Origin: JAMXLO01 sp963812505
Lineage (GTDB): Bacteria; Pseudomonadota; Alphaproteobacteria; Acetobacterales; Acetobacteraceae
Assembly: GCA_963812505.1 (NCBI GenBank)
Contig: CAWEVM010000024.1
Coordinates: 25,613 to 89,612, forward strand
Length of the DNA stretch: 64,000 nt
Direction of reading: 5' to 3'
Below, in pieces: positions 36,146-45,701 of the stretch (position 1 is its first letter; each line of letters begins with the position of its first letter). The notes below the pieces were generated by a model that saw only the letters and a list, made by a program, of their open reading frames with translations, searched no databases and was not told where the DNA came from. A program made the position numbers and the translations under genes.

Positions 36146-39100
36146 GTGGAACTCTTCAGCAGATACTTTCTCGATACTGGCATCGCCATTCAGCTCGTCG
36201 GCACTGACGCCTTCGCCGCCGCGGCTCGCGCGTGCGTTGATGAATTCCGCGCCGCGTCCGATCCCAACGAAGCTGTCACCGAGCAACGACTGATCTTCCC
36301 CGTTCTCAAACTGCTCGGCTGGGACCTGCTGCCCCAGCAGGGCACCGAACGTCGCGAGGACATCCCCGATGCCCTGCTGTTCACCGACCCGGCCGCCGCG
36401 CGCCAGGCCATGGCCACTCGGCAACGGGCCGGCCGCTTTCGCCACGCGACCGTGGTGCACGAGAGCAAGCGCTGGGGGCTCAATCTCGATCGAGCAACCG
36501 ACGCAAGCGGCCGCACTCCCGCCTCGCAGGCCCTGCGCTACCTGCGGCTGGCCGAGGAACTGTCACACGGTCAGGTCCGCTGGGCGCTGCTGACCAACGG
36601 GCGACTTTGGCGGCTGTATTTTCAAGGTGCCGGCTCCAAAGCCGAGCAGTTCCTGCAAGCCGACCTACCGGCTCTTCTGGAAGCGGATGCGGCGGAGGCA
36701 CTCGCCACCTTCGTCCTGCTGTTTCGGCGCGACAGTTTCGTGCCTGGCCCAGACGGACGTAGTTTCTTTCAGGCGGCGCTGGACCTCGCGCGGGAATGGC
36801 GCGAGCAGGTCACCGCCGATCTGGCGGGCGCGGTATTCGACGATGTGTTCCCAGCGCTGCTCGACGCGCTCTCGGGGGCGGATGCCGAACCTCAGAGTGC
36901 CGATGCGGCTTGGCCAGGCACGGTACGCGATGCGGCACTCATTCTGCTCTACCGCCTGCTGTTCCTGCTCTACGCCGAAGACCGCGACCTGCTGCCGGTG
37001 AGCCATGATGGCTACCGCCCGTTCGCGATCACCACGATGCGGCACCAGGTGGCAGACGCGATCGCATACGGTCGCCAGTTCTCAGCCTCGGCGACGACAT
37101 TCTGGCGAGGCCTGACTGGCCTGTTCCGCGCCGTGGCAGGCGGCGACGACGCGATGGGCATGCCGCCTTACAACGGTGGCCTGTTCGAGACGCAGCGCGC
37201 ACCACTCCTGGCACGCGTCATGTTGCCCGACGCGACGGTTGGCCGCGTGCTGGATCGGCTGTCAGTGATCCGCAAACCCGGCGAGGAGCCACGCTGGATC
37301 AACTACCGCGATCTGTCGGTGCAGCAGCTCGGCGCCATCTACGAGGGCCTGTTGGAGCGCCGGGTAGAATTGCGCGACGACCGGGTGGCGCCGGTTCACG
37401 ACAATACGCTGCGCCACGACATCGGCGCGTACTACACGCCCGAGGAACTTGTGCGGCTGGTGATGCACGAGGCCGTCGCACCGCTGCTGGAGGAACGCCG
37501 TGCCGCGTTTGCCGAGGCCCTGGAGCGCGTCCAGGGCGATCATCGATCGGCGGCCGACAAATGCGCCGACCTGCGGCGGTTCGATCCCGCTGATGGCTTC
37601 TTGGCCCTGAAGGTCTGCGACCCCGCGATGGGATCGGGGCATTTCCTGGTCTCTCTGGTGGACTGGCTCGCCGACCAGACGCTGAGTGCCACGGTGGAGG
37701 CGGCAGACGATGGGGCGGCGTATGGCTACCGCTCGCCGCTGACCGACCGCATCGCCGAGGAGCGCGCGCGGATCGAGGCCGCCGCGGCGTTGCATGGCTG
37801 GCCGTTGCGCGGCGAGCATCTCGACGACAGGCATATCGTTCGCCGGCTCGTGCTGAAGCGGGTGATCTACGGTGTCGATCTGAACCAGCTCGCGGTGGAG
37901 TTGGCGAAGCTGTCGCTGTGGCTGCACAGCTTCACCGTCGGCGCGCCGCTGTCATTCCTGGATCACCATCTGCGCGACGGCGACAGCCTGTTCGGTGTCT
38001 GGGTCGCCGATCTGGATGCGGTGACGAGCGGTGTCGGCGACGCGGTTCGCGGTGGCATGGGATTGGCACACTCGATCGAGGAAGCGCGCGCGGCAGCGCA
38101 GTCGATGAGCCGCATCGAGCATCTGGCGGATGCCGACATCGCCGAGGTGCGCGAAAGTGCCAGTCTGTTCGAGGATATGGAAAAGGCCACCGCGCCCTTG
38201 CGCGCCTTTCTCGATTGCTGGTACGCGCTCGATTGGCTGCCGGTCGAGAGCGGCAGGGCGAAGAAGCGGGAACGCGAGCGTCTGATCAATGCCTGGCTGG
38301 ACGGTGCGTGCGGCGATCCGGTTGAGTTGGCGGCGGGCAAGGCGGCGCGTGGCAAGGACGCAGCGGCATTGCAGCCGCTGCTTGCCCAAGCGCGGACGAT
38401 GGCGGCGCAACGGCGGTTTCTACATTGGCAGCCGGCCTATCCGGGAGTGTGGGACACCTGGACCGGCCCCACGCCGCGTGGTGGTTTCGATGCGGTCCTC
38501 GGCAATCCGCCGTACGTGCGGCAGGAACACCTCGCGCCGATCAAACGCGCGCTGAAGGCGCGCTATACCGCGTATGACGGCGTGGCGGATTTATACGTGT
38601 ATTTCTTCGAGGAGGCGTTGCGGTTGTTGCGACCCGGCGGGCGCTTTGCTTTCACCGCGACGAACAAGTGGCTGAAGGCAGGTTATGCGGAAGAACTGCG
38701 TGCGTTGCTGGCTGCGCGCGCATGGTTGGTGAGCGTGACCGATTTCGGCCATGCGCGCAGATTTTTTCCGGGAACCGACGTATTTCCATCAGTGGTATGC
38801 GCGCGACGACCGCGTTTGGATCAGGATGCGCCTGAGCAGGTGCGGGTGACGGTGGTGCCGCGCGATCTGGTGCGCATGGATGCACTGGAGACGCAGGTTG
38901 CCGAGGCCGCGTTTCCATTGCCGCGCGTTGCACTGGGGCGCGAGTTCTGGGTGCTGGAGCCGCCGGACGTGCGGACATTGCTGCAGCGGTTGCGCGATGC
39001 AGGTGCGCCGTTGGTCGAGTATGCCGGTGTGGCACCAATGTACGGTGTGAAGACCGGACTGAACGAAGCGTTCTTCGTAGATACGCCTACGCGCGATAGG

Positions 39101-40054
39101 CTGGTCGCAGCAGACCCGCGCAGCGCAGAATTGCTAAAGCCGCTGCTGCGTGGCCAGAATATTGGGCGGTGGGCAAGTGAACAGACCGGACTGTGGTTCC
39201 TTCTCCTGAAGAGCAGCGGTGATCATCGCTGGCCTTGGGCCGGACTTCCGGCGGCAGCGGCGGAGAAGAAATTTCAAGCGGCATTTCCCGCCCTCTATGC
39301 TCATTTCCTGCCATGGCGTGAGCGGCTCATCCGTCGCGAGGATCAGGGACATTTTTGGTGGGAGCTGCGATCCTGTGCTTACTACGACCAATTTGCCCGC
39401 CCAAAGATCTGCTATGCCGACATTACTTGGTCGGCGCAATTTTGCCGCGATGCGTCGGGATCGTTGGCATCCAACACGATATATTTTCTCCCAACCGGTG
39501 ACGCATGGGCGCTCGCCTGTCTGAACTCGCCGCTCGGTTGGTGGTTCGCTTGGAGAGGTGCACAACATGGCAAGGACGAAGCGCTGCGCTACTTCAGCAC
39601 ATTCATGGAGCGATTCCCTATCGCGCACGGCGATGAGCAATCGCAGGCCCGCGCGGTCGCCCACATCAGTGACTTGGAAATCATAGCCAACGAGAAGCAC
39701 GCGGCACACCGCGCCCTGCGCGACTGGTTGGCCGTCACCTGGGAATTGCCGAAGCCACCTGCGGCACTGACCGAACCATTCGCTCTCTCACCCGACGCCT
39801 TCGCCCAGGCACTGCGTGCGGCGTTGCCCGCCCGCCGTCGCACCCTCTCAGCAGCCGCCGTCGCCGCAATTCGCGCCGAGTATGCCGCGACTGTTGCGCC
39901 CGTGGCATCGCGCCTCGCTGAGGCGGCACGTCTGGAGAACGAACTCGCGCGTCTGGTCAATCGGGCGTACGGGCTGACCCAGGCAGACGAACGGCTCATG
40001 TGGGAAACCGCGCCGCCAAGAATGCCGATTGCTCGGCCAAATTTCACAAAATAG
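36146..40054 (+). CDS. Single-chain restriction-modification enzyme (type IIG-like: nuclease + N6-adenine methylase + specificity domain)
   Basis: The protein has 1302 residues. The N-terminal region has a PD-(D/E)XK-like site: IPDALLF (Pro74-Asp75), then VVHESKRW (Glu106-x-Lys108). The central methylase has the SAM motif DPAMGSGHFL (Asp492) and the catalytic NPPYVRQ (Asn787), characteristic of gamma-type N6-adenine methylases. The long C-terminal part (GVKTGLNEAFFVD, GQNIGRW, FLLLKSSG) resembles the TaqI/Eco57I-type target-recognition region. No separate R, S or helicase gene is nearby. It starts at GTG 36146 and is inserted just after recA. The alternative is a BREX PglX-like methylase, but the ESK motif favours a type IIG/IIL enzyme. 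Confidence 0.82.
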   Translation: MELFSRYFLDTGIAIQLVGTDAFAAAARACVDEFRAASDPNEAVTEQRLIFPVLKLLGWDLLPQQGTERREDIPDALLFTDPAAARQAMATRQRAGRFRHATVVHESKRWGLNLDRATDASGRTPASQALRYLRLAEELSHGQVRWALLTNGRLWRLYFQGAGSKAEQFLQADLPALLEADAAEALATFVLLFRRDSFVPGPDGRSFFQAALDLAREWREQVTADLAGAVFDDVFPALLDALSGADAEPQSADAAWPGTVRDAALILLYRLLFLLYAEDRDLLPVSHDGYRPFAITTMRHQVADAIAYGRQFSASATTFWRGLTGLFRAVAGGDDAMGMPPYNGGLFETQRAPLLARVMLPDATVGRVLDRLSVIRKPGEEPRWINYRDLSVQQLGAIYEGLLERRVELRDDRVAPVHDNTLRHDIGAYYTPEELVRLVMHEAVAPLLEERRAAFAEALERVQGDHRSAADKCADLRRFDPADGFLALKVCDPAMGSGHFLVSLVDWLADQTLSATVEAADDGAAYGYRSPLTDRIAEERARIEAAAALHGWPLRGEHLDDRHIVRRLVLKRVIYGVDLNQLAVELAKLSLWLHSFTVGAPLSFLDHHLRDGDSLFGVWVADLDAVTSGVGDAVRGGMGLAHSIEEARAAAQSMSRIEHLADADIAEVRESASLFEDMEKATAPLRAFLDCWYALDWLPVESGRAKKRERERLINAWLDGACGDPVELAAGKAARGKDAAALQPLLAQARTMAAQRRFLHWQPAYPGVWDTWTGPTPRGGFDAVLGNPPYVRQEHLAPIKRALKARYTAYDGVADLYVYFFEEALRLLRPGGRFAFTATNKWLKAGYAEELRALLAARAWLVSVTDFGHARRFFPGTDVFPSVVCARRPRLDQDAPEQVRVTVVPRDLVRMDALETQVAEAAFPLPRVALGREFWVLEPPDVRTLLQRLRDAGAPLVEYAGVAPMYGVKTGLNEAFFVDTPTRDRLVAADPRSAELLKPLLRGQNIGRWASEQTGLWFLLLKSSGDHRWPWAGLPAAAAEKKFQAAFPALYAHFLPWRERLIRREDQGHFWWELRSCAYYDQFARPKICYADITWSAQFCRDASGSLASNTIYFLPTGDAWALACLNSPLGWWFAWRGAQHGKDEALRYFSTFMERFPIAHGDEQSQARAVAHISDLEIIANEKHAAHRALRDWLAVTWELPKPPAALTEPFALSPDAFAQALRAALPARRRTLSAAAVAAIRAEYAATVAPVASRLAEAARLENELARLVNRAYGLTQADERLMWETAPPRMPIARPNFTK

Positions 40055-40086
40055 CGCAATTGGTTAAAGCAACCGCCATAAGGGCC

Positions 40087-40166
40087 ACGCGCTGAAGTCT
40101 TATGCCTCGCCGCGCATTGGGACCTGGCGAATCGGACAGATCAAGGATCGCGACGAAGTGGTGGGG
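40087..40166 (+). pseudogene. Decayed duplicate of an internal recA segment
   Basis: About 80 bp align to recA 35511–35590 (codons ~212–238). Shared blocks include CGCGCTGAAGT, TATGCCTCG and ATCGGACAGATCAAGGA, followed by CGCGACGA and GTGGTGGG; scattered substitutions and a 1-base deletion separate them. It has no start and is too short to function. It sits directly after the restriction-modification gene, so the pair of recA sequences brackets that gene. Confidence 0.75.
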
Positions 40167-40309
40167 GTGTCGGAGGGGGTCGGAGCGGGTTTGGCGCCTT
40201 TGGTTTGATATCTCGGCTTTTTCCGTTGGGACGACGACAGATGTCATCGCGCTTCGATTCGCAACATTCGTCAACAGCAGTTTCGGAGCCTGAACCCGAG
40301 ATCGGTTCT

Positions 40310-40459
40310 TTATAGATCTTTCAGCGCTTGAATCGCGTGGTAATGTCTGCCCGACTCAAACAGTTCGGCCATGGCCACGAACCCCCGTCCAATCGCCTTG
40401 AGGTTGCGGCAGAGGAAGGCACCCAGCCCCGCATCAAACTGCGGCGTGTCCTTCGTCAT
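40310..40459 (-). CDS. Small hypothetical protein (49 aa)
   Basis: The frame starts MTKDTPQFDAGLGAFL and ends SGRHYHAIQALKDL. It reads through without interruption and has a protein-like composition. No good ribosome site is visible at the ATG (40459), so it may be the end of a longer, rearranged gene. I do not recognise the family. It lies between the recA remnant and the Xre gene. Confidence 0.35.
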   Translation of the reverse strand: MTKDTPQFDAGLGAFLCRNLKAIGRGFVAMAELFESGRHYHAIQALKDL

Positions 40460-40570
40460 CCAGCCAGTTCAGGTTCACGTGAAGCTCCTTCATAGTTATT
40501 TATCATATAGGTTGGCAGAACCCCTGCGCTGCGACTATATCATTTCCCGCAAGTTGAAAGGATCAGTCCA

Positions 40571-40786
40571 TTGGCTCGAAAGCGCAATTTTGCTCGTTAC
40601 CTCCGTGAAGCCCGGATCAAGCGTCAGCTGTCGGTTGCGGAAGTCGCCGAACAGGTCGGCGTCAGCACGGCGAGCATCTATTTTTGGGAGAACGATCACG
40701 TTAGACCACGAGATGCAAATTTGAGTGCGCTTTGCAAGGTGTTGAAGCTGCCAATCAGGGCGACGCGGGAGATGGCGGCGACATAA
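40571..40786 (+). CDS. Xre-family helix-turn-helix regulator (71 aa)
   Basis: The protein is a minimal HTH: FARYLREARIKRQLSVAEVAEQ, VGVSTASIYFWENDHVRP, LSALCKVLKLPI. The start is TTG at 40571, with AAAGGA about ten bases upstream. Small Xre proteins often control neighbouring restriction-modification or mobile genes; here the enzyme gene ends 517 bp upstream. Control of it is inference. Confidence 0.75.
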   Translation: MARKRNFARYLREARIKRQLSVAEVAEQVGVSTASIYFWENDHVRPRDANLSALCKVLKLPIRATREMAAT

Positions 40787-40990
40787 GTCGCCGTCCGCCC
40801 TGTCAGCTCCCTACGATAGATCGCTGCCCGGCCTGGGAGTTGAACGTGAACTGACCGCGACCATGCGGAAGCACAGCGGGAACCCGGCCTCGCCGCCCTG
40901 TTCGAATAGTGCTGGCGGCGAAAGGTTCTGGTCGTGGGGGGCGGGCAAGAACAAGTGAGCAAGAGAGCGGACCACCGCAGCGCCGTTGCC

Positions 40991-42445
40991 TTACCCCACC
41001 ACCGCCCCGGCCCGTAGAAACACGCCCTGCCGCAGCAACTCCGCCTGCGCCCCCCCAATCCGCAGTGCCCGCGGCGCCACGGCCTGCCTCGCAGCCAGCC
41101 CCGCCGCCACCCCGGCCGCCTGCCCGGTCAGCCAGCATTGCGGGATCTCGCGCAGGAACGAGTGGCTGGCCGCGTCGCACGACACGTGCCGCCCTGCCAC
41201 CAGCAGCCCGTCCACCGCCCGAGGCACCAGGCAACCATACGGCACCGACACCGGCGGCAGTTTTGGCGACAGCGACGGAGACACGCCGATCTCGTCCTCC
41301 CACGGCGTCGGATCGCTCCACCGCTCGCGCAGCACGCGCGCCATACCAGGCAGCCGCCGCGAATGGCGCACCCCGAGCTGCGGCGCCGACAGCATCAGGA
41401 ACGCCTGCTCGAAGCCTGGCGCGTGCGCGCGGTACACGTCGAGGTGCTGCGCCATCAGCCGGTGCGAGCGCACCTCCACCTCGGTCAGGTCCTGCACATC
41501 CACCGCGGAGTAGCCCGACAGCCGCGGTCCCATGAACAGTGCCACATCGTTGCGCCAGGACACGAACGGCCGCTCGAACAGCCCGCCGCACAGCGAGCGC
41601 CCCCGATCCATGAATGCGGAAAAACCCGCCGCATCGCCGCCCTTGAACGCAATCCAGCGCGTCATGTCGCAGCCGCCCCAGGTCCAGGACGTGTTCATGC
41701 AGTGGTGGATGTCGCGCTCCTCGATGTCGCTGTCGGCGCCCGCGCCGGCGCGCTCGAAAATGTCGCCGTCGCCAGTGCAGTCCACCGTCACGCGCGCGCG
41801 GATCGCCAGGCGGCCTTCCTTGCTCTCGAACACCACGCCGGCCACGGCGCCGTCCAGCATGATCGGCGCGCAGCCGAGGCCGTGCAGCAACAATTGCACG
41901 CCGCTCTCCAGCACGAGCTCCTGGCTCGCGAGTTTCAGCCGCTCCGGATCGATGGTCGGCGACCAGGTGACGATGCCGTGGTACGCCGCGGTGCGTTCGC
42001 GCCAGTAGGCAACCGTGGCCTCGTCGGCGCTGCCCCACAGCCCGCGCGGCGGACCGGCGACCGCGTCCTTCGGGAGCCGATCCAGCAGGTCGGAGGCGAT
42101 TCCCTGGATCACCTGCGCACCGGTCCAGTCGGTCATGCGGTCGATCCAGATCACCAGGCCGCCGGTGGAGAGACCACCCAGGTGGTTGTAGCGTTCCAGC
42201 AGCACGACATCCGCGCCGGTTCGCGCCGCTGCCACCGCCGCAGCCGTCCCTGAGGGTCCGCCGCCCACCACCAGCACATCGCAGTCGCGGAACACCGGGA
42301 TGGCGCGGGCTGGCTCGTGCACCTCGCCACCAGGTCGCGCGCGGCGAGCAATCAGACGGCCGGCGCGGAAGATGTCGGACTGGAAGAAAAACGACTGGTT
42401 GGTCTGGCGCACCGCTTGGGTGTTGTCCGGTTTGTCCTCGGTCAT
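40991..42445 (-). CDS. FAD-dependent oxidoreductase (FAD_oxidored / GidA-like fold)
   Basis: This 484-residue protein has the dinucleotide-binding CDVLVVGGGPSGTAAAVAAA, then LLERYNHLGGLSTGG, VTVDCTGDGDIFERAGA and a C-terminal FAD contact GLLVAGRHVSCD. No membrane segments are seen. Proteins of this group include thiazole and xylitol-type dehydrogenases and many uncharacterised members. The substrate is unknown. It is transcribed divergently from the calpain–RTX gene. Confidence 0.87.
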   Translation of the reverse strand: MTEDKPDNTQAVRQTNQSFFFQSDIFRAGRLIARRARPGGEVHEPARAIPVFRDCDVLVVGGGPSGTAAAVAAARTGADVVLLERYNHLGGLSTGGLVIWIDRMTDWTGAQVIQGIASDLLDRLPKDAVAGPPRGLWGSADEATVAYWRERTAAYHGIVTWSPTIDPERLKLASQELVLESGVQLLLHGLGCAPIMLDGAVAGVVFESKEGRLAIRARVTVDCTGDGDIFERAGAGADSDIEERDIHHCMNTSWTWGGCDMTRWIAFKGGDAAGFSAFMDRGRSLCGGLFERPFVSWRNDVALFMGPRLSGYSAVDVQDLTEVEVRSHRLMAQHLDVYRAHAPGFEQAFLMLSAPQLGVRHSRRLPGMARVLRERWSDPTPWEDEIGVSPSLSPKLPPVSVPYGCLVPRAVDGLLVAGRHVSCDAASHSFLREIPQCWLTGQAAGVAAGLAARQAVAPRALRIGGAQAELLRQGVFLRAGAVVG

Positions 42446-42635
42446 CGCGTCGCTCCGTCCCGATCCATGACGGCGAACACGATGCCAGGGTCAGCCTTTC
42501 ATCACCATCTGCGCGGGGCGTGTTCATGCTTTGGAAGTATTTTGTTCCTACGGTGATGTCCGTAACCCGCGCGGCAGCAACATCCTGCAAGGCCGCAAGT
42601 TGGCGAAAAACTCGCACCCCCACAGCGAGATCGCC

Positions 42636-43964
42636 ATGATGAGAATGCATTACTCCACCAGCGTCGGTTCGAACGGTAGCCATCCGACCGGTCTCGACCC
42701 GTTCGACCAGTTTGGTGACCCGACGAACGGCGACCTGTCCGATAGCGTGTTTGCCCCTGACCATCGGACTGCCAGTGGCACCACGGTTGCCATGCCGCAC
42801 GCCACCGCCGCGGCGACACCCGCGGTCTATGCGACAGCCACGCTCACGCAGGTTCTCTACCTCCAGGAGGCGGGCAATGCCTCGCTGATCGCCGTCAGCG
42901 ACATCAACCAGGGCCAGATCGGCGATTGCTTTCTGCTGTCGTCGATCGGCGAACTGGCGCTATGGCACACAAGCGCGATCACCAACATGATCCACGCAAA
43001 TGCCAACGGCACCGAGACGGTGACGCTCTACCTCGCCGCCAACGGTCAGTTGCCCACATTCGGCACGACGTCCTTCAAGGCCACGTCGGTGACCATCGAC
43101 AACACGTTCCCGAGCAACGCAGTCAACAGCGGCGCGACACAGGACGTCCTCAGCGGCCAGAAGGAAATCTGGGTCCAGGTCCTGGAGAAGGCGGTGGCGA
43201 CCCTCGAGGGCGGCTACGGCGCGATCAGCTACGGCGGCTACCCGGTGGTCGCCATGGAGGAACTGACGGGCCAGCCCGCAACGTGGATGTCGCCGGCTTC
43301 CCTCACCCTGTCGCAGTTGCAGAGTTTCGTGGCTGCCGGTGATCTGATTGTGATGGACACCCCCGGCTCGGGAACCCTGCCTTACGGCCTGTTCAACGAT
43401 CACGCCTACATGTTCGGCAGCCTGACCATGGTCAGCGGCACGGCCATGGTGCAACTGATCAACCCATGGGGCTTCGACGAGCCAACCGCCATTCCGCTCG
43501 CCTCGCTGGCGACCGGAATCGCGGAGGTTGATGTCGGCCGGTTCGTCGCCAGCACTCCGATCATCGGTGGGCCCGGCAACGACACGATCATCTTGCCCAG
43601 CGCCGTCACCAACGCTTCGATCGATCTCGGCGCCGGCAACGACACGCTCGCGTTTGCCAACGGCACCAACTCGGCCACGGTCGCCAACACCGAGACCATC
43701 ATAGGCGGAACCGGCAACGACACGATCACCTTGGCCACGGCAGCTGCCAATGCCAGCGTCGATCTCGGCGCCGGCAGTGACAAGCTGACTCTGGCGAACG
43801 CCACCAACTCGGCGACGGTGGCAAACGTCGAAACCCTCGTTGGCGGCACCGGCAACGACGCCATCACGCTGGGCAGCATGCTGACCGCCGCCATGTCCGT
43901 GCGTGTGGTATGCCTTGACACAAGAAAGGGCGTGGAGAATAGATCGGCCCCGAAAGGAGACTGA
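42636..43964 (+). CDS. Calpain-like cysteine protease with RTX-type repeats, 3'-truncated
   Basis: The visible protein has 442 residues. The catalytic Cys lies in INQGQIGDCFLLSSIGEL, the His in GLFNDHAYMFG and the Asn in LINPWGFDEP, matching the calpain (C2) triad. After ~residue 300 come nonapeptide-like Ca-binding repeats (GGPGNDTI, GAGNDTLAF, GGTGNDTITL, GAGSDKLTL, GGTGNDAITL), typical of type I-secreted proteins. The repeat pattern stops at GNDAITLGS and is followed by unrelated sequence, so the real C terminus with its secretion signal has been lost, apparently at the edge of the recombinase element. The start codon (ATG 42636, 42639 or 42645) is uncertain. Confidence 0.8.
   Translation: MMRMHYSTSVGSNGSHPTGLDPFDQFGDPTNGDLSDSVFAPDHRTASGTTVAMPHATAAATPAVYATATLTQVLYLQEAGNASLIAVSDINQGQIGDCFLLSSIGELALWHTSAITNMIHANANGTETVTLYLAANGQLPTFGTTSFKATSVTIDNTFPSNAVNSGATQDVLSGQKEIWVQVLEKAVATLEGGYGAISYGGYPVVAMEELTGQPATWMSPASLTLSQLQSFVAAGDLIVMDTPGSGTLPYGLFNDHAYMFGSLTMVSGTAMVQLINPWGFDEPTAIPLASLATGIAEVDVGRFVASTPIIGGPGNDTIILPSAVTNASIDLGAGNDTLAFANGTNSATVANTETIIGGTGNDTITLATAAANASVDLGAGSDKLTLANATNSATVANVETLVGGTGNDAITLGSMLTAAMSVRVVCLDTRKGVENRSAPKGD
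43915..43943 (+). promoter_or_regulatory. Promoter-like sequence at the element edge
   Basis: A perfect TTGACA is followed after 17 bp by AATAGA. It is placed to drive the small frame at 43967 and the serine recombinase at 44121. Confidence 0.4.
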
Positions 43965-43966
43965 CT

Positions 43967-44047
43967 ATGGAGGATGCAATCAGCTTTGAAGGACTGGCAG
44001 CGGCTTTGCGAGAGATTAGACGGCGCATAGGTTTAGTGCGGTTGTAG
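43967..44047 (+). CDS. Small hypothetical ORF (26 aa)
   Basis: The frame begins MEDAISFEGLAAALREIRRR. It is preceded by a good ribosome site (AAAGGAG, 8-base spacing) and the promoter-like sequence at 43915. It may be a leader peptide or a remnant in front of the recombinase. No family is recognised. Confidence 0.35.
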   Translation: MEDAISFEGLAAALREIRRRIGLVRL

Positions 44048-44120
44048 TTGCATGTCGGGCAAGAGCCGCAAGGCGTGGAACTCGATGAGATTTGCCGCGT
44101 CATAGATCGGCTCATAGTTA

Positions 44121-45701
44121 ATGTCGGCGGTACACCAACGAGCACCTAGCGTGCCCATCTTCCACTACGGCGGAGTCGAACTGGACCTCGATTGGGTGAT
44201 CAGCTACGCCCGCGTGTCATCGCCATCGCAGACGGTTGAACAGGGCGGCGGTGGAATCGACAGGCAGATCGACGAGTTTCACGCCTTCCGCACCGAGGTG
44301 GGCGTCAACGAGTACACGGGTCTTGGCAGTCTGGTCGATGACGGCAAATCGGGTTCGACCGGTAAGAACATCGCCACGGGCGCCCTCGGGCTGTTCCTAG
44401 ACCGCATCAAAAGCCTACCCCCGAAGTCCGGTCTCGTGGTCGAGAGCTTCTCCCGATTGAACCGGCTGCCGATTGATGAAGCTCTCGGGGTATTTCTCGA
44501 TATCTGCTGTGAGAACAACGTGCCGCTCATCACCCTGCAAGACAGGCGGGTCTACACGAAGAAATCGTTCCGGCACGACAAGGGGATGGTCCATCAGATT
44601 TCCAGCGCCATGCACTCGGCGAGGGACCACAGCGAGAACATCAGCTACTACAGCAAGAAGTCGTGGCGCAGCCGCCGAGGTTCTATCACCAACAACAGAC
44701 CGGCGTGGATCATCCGCGTCGATGGCGTTTTGGTGCTGGACGAGGCCAAAGTCCACATCATCGTTCGCATCTTCAAGATGGCGTTGACAATGGGCGTTGA
44801 CATGATCGCCCGCACGCTGAATGCCGAGAACGTGCCGACGTTGAACGCGAGGAAACGCGAACGCGGTGAGGCCGTATGGCTTCAGGCGTCGATCCTCAAA
44901 CTTCTGCGCGGTCGCCAAGTTCTCGGGTTGCAGCCGGTCGGTCACTACGTCGATGGCAAGCGTGTCGTCGCCCCCGGCGAGTACACCGAAGCGTATCCCG
45001 CCGCGATCGACAAGGCGTTATGGGACATGGTGCAGGCCAAGCTCGACGAGCGGAACTCGGGCGGCGTATCGACTGGGCGCAACGTGACCCATTACGTCAA
45101 TTTGCTTGGCGGTCTGGCACGCTGCGTGTGCGGCGCTCGAATGAAGGTTCATAGCCGCCAAAAAGGTCGCTACACCTATTTCGGATGTAGCAATGCTTTC
45201 GTCAATAAATGCGAGCACGTCAAATATCATCGGGTAGCCGATGTCGAGCGCGATCTTCTTGCCATGATCGGCAACTTGACGTGGGAGTTTGATGCGCCGA
45301 ACGACAAGCTCAATGACCTCACCGCCCAGTTAAACGTTGCCGAGAAAGATGCGGCCAAGTTGCAACGGAACATCGACGCAATGGCGGCAAGTTTCGCCGA
45401 CGCGCCTCCGTCGATTCGTGCGGCGGTGAAGACGCTCGCGCAGCAGCACACCGACAAGCTGGCCGTCGTAACAAAGCTAGAGCGTCAAGTCGCAACCTTG
45501 CAGAACGCCAAGCCACTCGATCAGGAGTTAGCGGCCGTACAATCGCTTTCCGTGAGGCTAGAGCGGCTGTCCGGGTCCGCATTGACCGAAGCTCGCGCCC
45601 AGATCGCGATGGCTCTACCGACGCTCTTTCGCACCATTACATTCGCCGCGGACGGTATCGTCCTGATCGTTAATGCGAAGGATGGATTGCCGCTGGCGTA
45701 A
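44121..45701 (+). CDS. Large serine recombinase
   Basis: This 526-residue protein has an N-terminal resolvase catalytic domain: VISYARVSSPSQ (nucleophile Ser33), then SFSRLNRLPIDEALGVFLD. A recombinase DNA-binding domain, a zinc-ribbon (LARCVCGARMKV through YFGCSNAFVNKCEH) and a C-terminal coiled coil (~residues 400–480) follow. These enzymes integrate and excise phages and genomic islands at short att sites. It lies directly after the truncated calpain–RTX gene, so it probably catalysed that insertion. The ATG at 44121 is used; a GTG at 44151 is possible. Confidence 0.92.
   Translation: MSAVHQRAPSVPIFHYGGVELDLDWVISYARVSSPSQTVEQGGGGIDRQIDEFHAFRTEVGVNEYTGLGSLVDDGKSGSTGKNIATGALGLFLDRIKSLPPKSGLVVESFSRLNRLPIDEALGVFLDICCENNVPLITLQDRRVYTKKSFRHDKGMVHQISSAMHSARDHSENISYYSKKSWRSRRGSITNNRPAWIIRVDGVLVLDEAKVHIIVRIFKMALTMGVDMIARTLNAENVPTLNARKRERGEAVWLQASILKLLRGRQVLGLQPVGHYVDGKRVVAPGEYTEAYPAAIDKALWDMVQAKLDERNSGGVSTGRNVTHYVNLLGGLARCVCGARMKVHSRQKGRYTYFGCSNAFVNKCEHVKYHRVADVERDLLAMIGNLTWEFDAPNDKLNDLTAQLNVAEKDAAKLQRNIDAMAASFADAPPSIRAAVKTLAQQHTDKLAVVTKLERQVATLQNAKPLDQELAAVQSLSVRLERLSGSALTEARAQIAMALPTLFRTITFAADGIVLIVNAKDGLPLA

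Noticed and set aside
40803..42800. A 665-codon minus-strand frame overlapping the FAD oxidoreductase
   Set aside because: It is an out-of-phase frame on the same strand with Arg/Gly-rich sequence; the 484-residue frame has the FAD motifs.
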